Source: an uncultured Clostridia bacterium
Lineage (GTDB): Bacteria > Bacillota > Clostridia > Christensenellales > UBA1242
Assembly (NCBI GenBank): GCA_947626175.1
Contig: CANQRE010000025.1
Coordinates: forward strand, 1 to 11,219
DNA length: 11,219 bases
Reading direction: 5' to 3'
The notes beneath the pieces were generated by a model. The model did not search any database. It saw nothing but the letters and a program-made list of their open reading frames with translations, and was not told the DNA's origin. Position 1 is the stretch's first letter. The number at the start of each line of letters is the position of its first letter. Shown here one piece after another: positions 6,772 through 11,219 of this stretch. The translations under genes and the position numbers were made by a program.

Positions 6772-6801
6772 TGGACAAAGCCTGATTACTTGTGATATAA
6801 T
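6772..6801 (+). promoter_or_regulatory. Strong promoter of the ferredoxin/Ppx-like/MreB-like operon
   Basis: TGGACA (6772-6777), an 18-bp spacer and a consensus TATAAT (6796-6801) are present. A TG one base before the -10 (6793-6794) makes it an extended -10 promoter. Transcription would start near 6808, just ahead of the AAGGAG (6813-6818) of the ferredoxin gene. Confidence 0.82.
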
Positions 6802-6825
6802 ACACACAGGAGAAGGAGCACAAAA

Positions 6826-6996
6826 ATGTTCGTAAATCAAAAAAAATGTATATCTTGTGGAACGTGCGTTGCAATATGTCCAGTTGAAGCAATCAGCTTT
6901 GACAAAAACGGCAAAGCAAAAATTGACAAGGCAAAATGTATTCATTGTGGGGCTTGCAGAGCAAGTTGCCCAGTAAGTGCAATTGACGAAGACTAA
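6826..6996 (+). CDS. 2[4Fe-4S] ferredoxin (clostridial type)
   Basis: This is a 56-residue electron carrier with two complete cluster-binding motifs: C8-x2-C11-x2-C14-x3-C18-P19 and C38-x2-C41-x2-C44-x3-C48-P49. Length, symmetry and the pseudo-two-fold repeat (KCISCGTC and KCIHCGAC, each followed by CPVxAI) match the classic ~55-residue clostridial ferredoxin that shuttles low-potential electrons for pyruvate:ferredoxin oxidoreductase, hydrogenase and similar enzymes. All eight cysteines are present, so both clusters should form. AAGGAG lies 7 bases before the ATG. It is first in an operon; the Ppx-like gene starts 15 bases after its stop. No ferredoxin-using enzyme lies in the window. Its use as a housekeeping electron carrier is the simplest reading. 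Confidence 0.93.
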   Translation: MFVNQKKCISCGTCVAICPVEAISFDKNGKAKIDKAKCIHCGACRASCPVSAIDED

Positions 6997-7011
6997 AAAG
7001 GGGGGCAAAAA

Positions 7012-8490
7012 ATGGAAAAAGTTGCCATAATTGAAATTGCAGATTCTGCAACTGTTTTGTCGATATATCAAACGCAAAATGGACGAAGCAAAATTGTGCG
7101 TTATGAAAAAGATCAAGTTGGCATAACAAAGGATGTTCAAGAGGAACGTCTGTTAAAGCCAAAAACAATGACCGATATTATTGGAATTTTAAAGCTATAT
7201 CGAAATGTCGTTGAAGAAAATGAAGTTGGGAAAATCATAGCTCTTGCAAGCGGCCCAATTTTGAGCGCCCGCAATCAAAGGGGATTTTTTGAGGAAGTTT
7301 ACAACAACACTGGGCTTGGATTTACTCCGCTTTCAGACGATGACATTGTGAAAAACATATATGTTTCAGTGTCCAGCAAAATTGACAATTCAAAAGGCTC
7401 AATTGTTTATATTTGTCCAACTTCAACATATCTGATCAAATACAATCGCCGAACAACGCTTGGCCATGAAATTATTCCTGTTGGTTATGAAAACATAAAT
7501 AACGGCAACAAATCTTTTGATGAAATGAAGGCCGTTATGCTTGAAAAGCTGAATGAAAAAGCCTTTGCACTGGAAGGTGATGAGCCATTTGTTGGTGTGG
7601 GAAATCCATTTATCAATCTTGGCAGAGTTGCAAAAAAAATTGAACATTATCCAATTGAAATTGACAACAATTATGTGATTTCATCTTCATTGCAAAAAAA
7701 GGTTTCAAGTTTTGTCAAAACTTTGGATCTTGAAAAGGTGAAAAAGGTGAAAGGCCTTTTGGAAGACAGAAGTGATGTGCTTTTAAGTGGCCTTGCAATC
7801 ATCAGTGCGATATATGAAAAGTATGCTGTAAAGGAACTTGCAGTTTCAACGGCATCAGTTCGTGAAGGGGTGATCAACTCTTCAATTGCAAGCGAAATTC
7901 AGGAAAGATTTTCCGATCTTCTTGGAAGTTCATTTGACAGCATTGTTGAATTTGAAAAATCAGACTCCAGCCTTAATCTCAGGGTTGCAAATATGTCAGG
8001 AATTTTGTTCAAGCAGCTCAAAGTTATGCACAAGCTTCCAAGGGCGTATGTAAAGCCAATGAGAGTTGCTGCTTACATGTTTGACAGCGGCAAAAAAATC
8101 AGTTTTGATGAATATGAAAAACGCGGCTTTGATGCAATCTTAAATTCAGGCCTTTGTGGTGTGAGCCAAAAAGAACTTTTGCTTGGCGCATTTATATGTA
8201 TGTGCCAAACAGCTGACAACTTCAACTTGTCACAATGGATGAAATACAAGGATATTTTAACAGACGAGGATTTGAACGCTGTTCGAAAGCTTGGCATAAT
8301 TGTCAAACTTGCAGTTCAGCTTAATAGTTCCAAAAAACTTGTTGTGACCGATGTTGTTTGTGACATTCTTGGCGATTCAATCATCATGAAGCTCATTGTC
8401 AACAGCGACCCTAGCTATGAAATCATGCAAGGAATGAAAGTTGCAAAGGATTACAGGGTGTTCTTTAAGAAAAATCTTCAACTCATCTAA
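7012..8490 (+). CDS. Ppx/GppA-like protein, apparently lacking the catalytic residues
   Basis: This 492-residue protein follows the exopolyphosphatase/ppGpp-phosphohydrolase (Ppx/GppA) layout: two ASKHA lobes (1-~290) and a C-terminal HD-like helical domain. Clear family landmarks are ALASGPILSARNQ (77-89), FVGVGNPFINLGRV (193-206), a DRSDVLLSGLAII segment (252-264), STASVREGVI (279-288) and ILNSGLCGVSQKE (376-388). The functional motifs are degraded. The DIGSNS loop reads IEIADSAT (7-14). DIGGGSTEL reads ICPTSTYLI (134-142). The catalytic EEA region reads SDDDIVKN (108-115). GVGGT reads GVGNP, and the HD pair in LHD reads MFDSG (356-360). The sequence is otherwise intact, so it looks like a maintained pseudoenzyme, perhaps a binding or regulatory protein. 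A strong GGGGGG ribosome binding site (7000-7005) precedes it, and an MreB-like gene follows 11 bases later. Confidence 0.8.
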   Translation: MEKVAIIEIADSATVLSIYQTQNGRSKIVRYEKDQVGITKDVQEERLLKPKTMTDIIGILKLYRNVVEENEVGKIIALASGPILSARNQRGFFEEVYNNTGLGFTPLSDDDIVKNIYVSVSSKIDNSKGSIVYICPTSTYLIKYNRRTTLGHEIIPVGYENINNGNKSFDEMKAVMLEKLNEKAFALEGDEPFVGVGNPFINLGRVAKKIEHYPIEIDNNYVISSSLQKKVSSFVKTLDLEKVKKVKGLLEDRSDVLLSGLAIISAIYEKYAVKELAVSTASVREGVINSSIASEIQERFSDLLGSSFDSIVEFEKSDSSLNLRVANMSGILFKQLKVMHKLPRAYVKPMRVAAYMFDSGKKISFDEYEKRGFDAILNSGLCGVSQKELLLGAFICMCQTADNFNLSQWMKYKDILTDEDLNAVRKLGIIVKLAVQLNSSKKLVVTDVVCDILGDSIIMKLIVNSDPSYEIMQGMKVAKDYRVFFKKNLQLI

Positions 8491-8501
8491 AAGGAGAGCC
8501 T

Positions 8502-9494
8502 ATGCGATATAATTATGCCATTGAACTTGGCGGAGCAAACACAACAATTTATGCAAGAGGCCAGGGCTTTGTTTTGAAAGAGCCAACTTTGGTTGCGGTT
8601 GAATCAGGTGTGGAAGGCTACAAAGTTAGGGCAGTTGGTGACGAAGCAAAAAAGCTTGTTTGGAAAACTCAGGATGAAGTTGAAGTTTTCAGTCCAATTG
8701 TGAATGGCGTGATTGAAAATTTTGAATATGCCGAGTTTATGGTTGAAACATTTTTCAAAAAAGTAAAGTTTCGCCGTGCATCAAATGTTTTGGTTTTGAT
8801 CCCATGCGGACTAAAGGATGAAGAAAAAGCCAATTATTATTCTCTTTTTGAAAAACTTGGCTTCAACGAAGTCAGCCTTCTTCCATCGGTGATCTGTTCA
8901 CTTGTTGGACATGGCGTGAACATTCTTTCCCCAAAAGCTTCAATGATTGTTGACATTGGGGGGATGACAACTGACATTGCCGTGGTCAACCTTGGTTCAA
9001 TTTTCAAAGGAGTAACTTTGGGAATTGGCGGAAAAGGCATGGATATTGCAATTTCAAATGCTCTTGCAATGGCAAAGGACGGAGTGCTTATTGGCCTTCC
9101 AACTGCTGAAAGAGTGAAAAATGAAATTGGCTCGCTGTATAAAAATGACATGCTCAACATGGAAGTGATGGGCATGGACACAAACTTAAATGTTCCAAAA
9201 ACTCGAATTGTTTCGTCAAAGGACGTAAGGCATGTTTTGGAAGCATATATGGATGAAATTGTTCGCACTGTCAATGTGACGATCAACACTCTTCCGCCTG
9301 AAATATCTGCTGACATAATCAAAAATGGCGTGATATTCACTGGCGGTGTGAGCCAATTGACTGGCCTTGATGAGTTTTTGAAAACAAATTTGACTTACAA
9401 TTTCACCATAAGTGATGAAGCTGCAAATGAGCCAATGATTGGTGCCGGAAAGCTTTTAAGTGACGAAGCACTGCTTGGCAAAATATTATCTTAA
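8502..9494 (+). CDS. Divergent MreB/Mbl-like actin homologue
   Basis: This 330-residue protein has the length and full layout of MreB, the membrane-associated actin that organises cell-wall synthesis. Phosphate loop 1 is ELGGANTTIYARGQG (8-22), followed by VLKEPTLVAV (24-33). IPCGLKDEEKAN (100-111) corresponds to the IPSGVTEVEKRA region, VDIGGMTTDIAVV (150-162) is phosphate loop 2, TAERVKNEIG is at 201-210, and VIFTGGVSQLTGLDEF (277-292) is the adenosine motif. Three changes stand out: GTANT is GGANT, GGGTTE is GGMTTD, and the usual EEPMAAAIGAG segment bearing the hydrolytic Glu reads LLPSVICSLVGHG (126-138). ATP may bind, but hydrolysis is doubtful. An AAGGAG site lies 5 bases upstream. It ends the ferredoxin/Ppx-like operon, and minD and minE follow; MreC and MreD are not here. 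FtsA- or DnaK-type identity is less likely from motif order. Confidence 0.8.
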   Translation: MRYNYAIELGGANTTIYARGQGFVLKEPTLVAVESGVEGYKVRAVGDEAKKLVWKTQDEVEVFSPIVNGVIENFEYAEFMVETFFKKVKFRRASNVLVLIPCGLKDEEKANYYSLFEKLGFNEVSLLPSVICSLVGHGVNILSPKASMIVDIGGMTTDIAVVNLGSIFKGVTLGIGGKGMDIAISNALAMAKDGVLIGLPTAERVKNEIGSLYKNDMLNMEVMGMDTNLNVPKTRIVSSKDVRHVLEAYMDEIVRTVNVTINTLPPEISADIIKNGVIFTGGVSQLTGLDEFLKTNLTYNFTISDEAANEPMIGAGKLLSDEALLGKILS

Positions 9495-9501
9495 TATTGA
9501 C

Positions 9502-9542
9502 AAGAAAGAAAAATCTTCAACAAAATTTTTCTTTCTTTTTTT
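9502..9542 (+). terminator. Terminator of the ferredoxin/Ppx-like/MreB-like operon
   Basis: A perfect 13-bp inverted repeat (9502-9514 with 9525-9537) encloses a 10-base loop and runs into T residues to 9542. Only two pairs are G-C, so it is a weak stem that probably allows some read-through into minD. Confidence 0.7.
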
Positions 9543-9551
9543 ATATGCACT

Positions 9552-9560
9552 TGTTAAAAT
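9552..9560 (+). promoter_or_regulatory. Possible extended -10 promoter for minD-minE
   Basis: TG (9552-9553), one base, then TAAAAT (9555-9560) fits an extended -10 element. No good -35 is seen 17 bp upstream, where the terminator T tract lies. A start near 9567 would give a short leader holding AAAAGGA (9569-9575). Confidence 0.45.
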
Positions 9561-9581
9561 AAAATGGTAAAAGGATTTTTT

Positions 9582-10373
9582 ATGGCTAGGAAAATTGTTT
9601 TAACAAGTGGAAAAGGTGGGGTTGGAAAAACCACCATCACAGCCAATCTTGGCGTCAATCTTGCAAATCTTGGTTTTCGAACAGTGCTTGTTGATGTGGA
9701 CATGGGCCTAAACAATCTGGATGTGGTCATGGGGCTTGAAAATCAAGTTGTTTTTGACATGACCGATGTGATAATGGGCAGATGCCGAGCAAAACAAGCT
9801 CTTGTGGAAGACAAACGTTTTCCCAATTTGTTTTTGCTGCCATCTTCGCACTATAACGGCAAAACAAAAATCTTGGGCGAGCATGTCAAAAGCGTGCTTT
9901 CAATGCTTGACAGTTCGTTTGATTACATTCTCATCGATTGTCCAGCTGGTGTTGATGCAGGCTTTCACAGAGCGGTGTTTTCGGCAAACGAAGCAATTGT
10001 TGTTGTCACGCCGCACTTGTCGTCAATAAAGGACGCAAACAAAGTTTTGGGATTGCTTGATGAATACAACATTTCCAGCAAGGGGATTGTCATCAACAGG
10101 CTTAGGGGTGACCTTCTTGCAAGCGGCGAAATGCTTCGAGTTGAGGATGTTGTTCGGGCTCTTCATATTCCGCTTCTTGGCGTAATTCCTGACGATGATG
10201 CCATTTCATCCGCATGTTCGGTTGGAGGATATTTAAATTCATATGAATCAACGCGCGCGTTCACTCTTTTGTGTGAAAACATACACAGCGGCACAAAAAA
10301 AATTTATGATTGTGAAATGAAATATCGCGGCTTTATGGGCTATATCAGGCGAAATCTGAAAAGGAAGGTGTAA
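9582..10373 (+). CDS. minD: Septum-site determining ATPase MinD
   Basis: MinD is the ParA/MinD-type ATPase that dimerises with ATP on the membrane and positions division by recruiting MinC or other partners; MinE stimulates its hydrolysis. The start is taken at MARKIVLTSGKGG (263 residues) because AAAAGGA sits 6 bases before this ATG; an in-frame ATG at 9564 has no ribosome binding site. The deviant Walker A is GKGGVGKT (10-17) with both lysines K11 and K16. DVDMGLNNLD (37-46) holds the switch I Asp, and ILIDCPAGVD (116-125) is Walker B/switch II. The amphipathic membrane-targeting helix is at the very end (248-263, Tyr/Phe/Met with Arg/Lys). All key residues are present, so it should be active. 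minE begins directly at the next base after the stop. MinC is not encoded in the window. Confidence 0.95.
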   Translation: MARKIVLTSGKGGVGKTTITANLGVNLANLGFRTVLVDVDMGLNNLDVVMGLENQVVFDMTDVIMGRCRAKQALVEDKRFPNLFLLPSSHYNGKTKILGEHVKSVLSMLDSSFDYILIDCPAGVDAGFHRAVFSANEAIVVVTPHLSSIKDANKVLGLLDEYNISSKGIVINRLRGDLLASGEMLRVEDVVRALHIPLLGVIPDDDAISSACSVGGYLNSYESTRAFTLLCENIHSGTKKIYDCEMKYRGFMGYIRRNLKRKV

Positions 10374-10592
10374 ATGGACAGAATTGCAAACATAGTTTCA
10401 CAGGAAAATTTGTATGTAAGTGAGCAAATGCTCAAACTTTTGGAAAGCGAAATTGAATATGCCGTCAAAAATTTTGTGGTTATCGCTTCGCCTGTGAAAG
10501 TTCGATATTGCAAAAGTGACGGGCAGCTAAAGTTTATGGTTGAGTTCAATTGTTCAAGGGTTAGGCCGCTTGGCTTTGTTCCAGGGAAATAA
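10374..10592 (+). CDS. minE: Small divergent MinE-like protein
   Basis: This 72-residue protein starts immediately after the minD stop (TAAATG) with an AAGGAAGG site upstream, so it is translationally coupled to minD. Residues about 18-60 fit the MinE topological-specificity domain: a helix (QMLKLLESEIEYAVKNF) followed by strand residues VKVRYCKSDGQLKFMVEF. These match the pattern of MinE 'LKKDILEVIxKY...VxVxxxxxDxxxxLxxxI'. The N-terminus is short, with DRIANIVSQ as the only candidate for the anti-MinCD/membrane-targeting segment. MinE dislodges MinD from membranes by triggering ATP hydrolysis. Assignment rests on position and pattern more than on strong identity, so a different MinD partner is possible. 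A terminator begins at the stop codon. Confidence 0.65.
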   Translation: MDRIANIVSQENLYVSEQMLKLLESEIEYAVKNFVVIASPVKVRYCKSDGQLKFMVEFNCSRVRPLGFVPGK

Positions 10593-10615
10593 AAAAAGGG
10601 GTCAACCCCTTTTTT
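10592..10615. terminator. Bidirectional terminator between minE and the DegV-family gene
   Basis: A perfect 10-bp stem (AAAAAAGGGG at 10592-10601 with CCCCTTTTTT at 10606-10615) closes a TCAA loop. With A and T runs on opposite sides it can stop transcription from both convergent genes (minE + strand, DegV-family - strand ending at 10631). Confidence 0.92.
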
Positions 10616-10630
10616 GTTTTACAAATTTTT

Positions 10631-11219
10631 TCAGTCTTTTGCAAAGAAAACAACGCCATAGCAATTTGGTCCGGCATGAGTTCCCACAATGCAGCCAATG
10701 TCGCAAATTGTTTGCTCTTCTGCCTTAAGCCCAAGTGCAGGGGAATATTTTTGAACAAAGTTTTCAATATATTGCCTGCAGTTTGAATGACCAAAGTAAA
10801 CAGGATAGTTTTCATCACGTTCGCGAGCTTTGTTGATCAAAAACAAATTTGCTTTTGGCTCGCCCAATATTTTTGCTTCGTTTGTAACTTTTCCGCCATC
10901 AAGCGAAATGATTGGTTTGATGTTGAGCATGCTTCCCATCATTTGCCCAGCCGCCGAAAGTCTGCCGCTGAAGCGCAAATATTTAAGGTCGCCAATCACT
11001 GCATACAAACGCACTTTTCTTATCAGTTCGTCAAGTTTTGTTATCACGTGTTCAAGATTGTCATCTGTTTCAATAAATTTGCACAGCTCAATGATGATTG
11101 CTCCTTGTGCCCAAGTTGTCACGCCCGATTGACGATAGGTGATGTTTTGCATCTTAAGGCTGCTCACAGCGCCTTCAACCTGATGGATGGTTGCTGTCAT
11201 TTCTGATGAAATGGTGATT
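10631..11219 (-). CDS. DegV-family fatty-acid-binding protein (partial, N-terminus outside window)
   Basis: DegV-family proteins bind fatty acids; some act as FakB subunits that present host or recycled fatty acids to the kinase FakA for phosphorylation. About 195 C-terminal residues are present of a usual ~280. The frame is open to the window edge, and the segment ITISSEMTAT matches the family's ISSxLSGT fatty-acid-head-group loop, so the ATG at 11200 is internal. Further landmarks are the GDLKYLRFSGRLSAAG block, the LNIKPIISLDGGKV strand-turn and the C-terminal IVGTHAGPNCYGVVFF segment, which correspond to the conserved lower-domain core. The usual SGT triplet reads TAT here, a departure from consensus that may alter ligand contacts. 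The gene converges on minE, shares a terminator with it and is not obviously linked to it in function. Confidence 0.9.
   Translation of the reverse strand, partial: ITISSEMTATIHQVEGAVSSLKMQNITYRQSGVTTWAQGAIIIELCKFIETDDNLEHVITKLDELIRKVRLYAVIGDLKYLRFSGRLSAAGQMMGSMLNIKPIISLDGGKVTNEAKILGEPKANLFLINKARERDENYPVYFGHSNCRQYIENFVQKYSPALGLKAEEQTICDIGCIVGTHAGPNCYGVVFFAKD

Noticed and set aside
8837..9340. 167-codon antisense open frame inside the MreB-like gene
   Set aside because: No ribosome binding site or promoter is seen, and the plus-strand frame carries clear conserved motifs.
9564..9581. Alternative upstream ATG for minD at 9564
   Set aside because: No ribosome binding site precedes it, it overlaps the likely transcription start, and MinD proteins begin at the MARKIV-type strand; the ATG at 9582 has AAAAGGA at good spacing.
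10631..11200. ATG at 11200 as the true start of the DegV-family gene
   Set aside because: The frame continues to the window edge with the conserved ISS motif just upstream of this Met.

Overview
The window is low-GC DNA with AAGGAG-type ribosome binding sites, sigma-A-like promoters, the standard bacterial code (TGA is used as a stop) and T-tailed hairpin terminators. The gene families present (RNase J, TsaE/TsaB, DegV, clostridial 8-Cys ferredoxin, MinD/MinE, an MreB relative) point to a Firmicutes/Clostridia-type bacterium. The divergence of several proteins suggests a poorly sampled lineage, but the genus cannot be named from this sequence.

Layout. (1) Positions 1-334 hold the 3' end of an RNase J gene and its terminator. 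(2) Positions 382-1991 hold an overlapping operon of a PAP2 membrane phosphatase, tsaE and tsaB, with a promoter so close to the first ATG that the message looks leaderless. (3) Positions 2018-2557 hold a zinc-ribbon protein with a long acidic tail under a strong promoter. It converges through a bidirectional terminator on (4) a 1089-residue minus-strand surface protein (2605-5874). That protein has a signal peptide, four repeated jelly-roll (CBM-like) modules, one transmembrane helix and a cytoplasmic coiled-coil, lysine-rich tail. Its promoter carries an 11-bp-spaced direct repeat over the -35. (5) Diverging from it, 5978-6765 hold two overlapping half-size TauE/SafE (TSUP) permease genes. 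(6) Positions 6772-9542 hold an operon of a small 2[4Fe-4S] ferredoxin, a Ppx/GppA-like protein and an MreB-like protein. Both of the last two are ASKHA-fold proteins that have lost catalytic or phosphate-loop residues. (7) Positions 9552-10615 hold minD and a divergent minE with their own likely promoter and a bidirectional terminator. (8) Positions 10631-11219 hold a minus-strand DegV-family gene cut by the window end.

How the genes may fit together. The tsaE/tsaB pair serves t6A tRNA modification. The right half is centred on cell-envelope geometry: an MreB-like filament protein and the MinD/MinE positioning pair sit together without MinC, MreC or MreD in view, preceded by an apparent Ppx/GppA pseudoenzyme. 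The most unusual items are this ASKHA-pseudoenzyme/MinDE neighbourhood and the four-module surface protein with its cytoplasmic coiled coil. No tRNA, rRNA, CRISPR array, insertion sequence or riboswitch was recognised, and no stretch over 300 bases lacks a gene.
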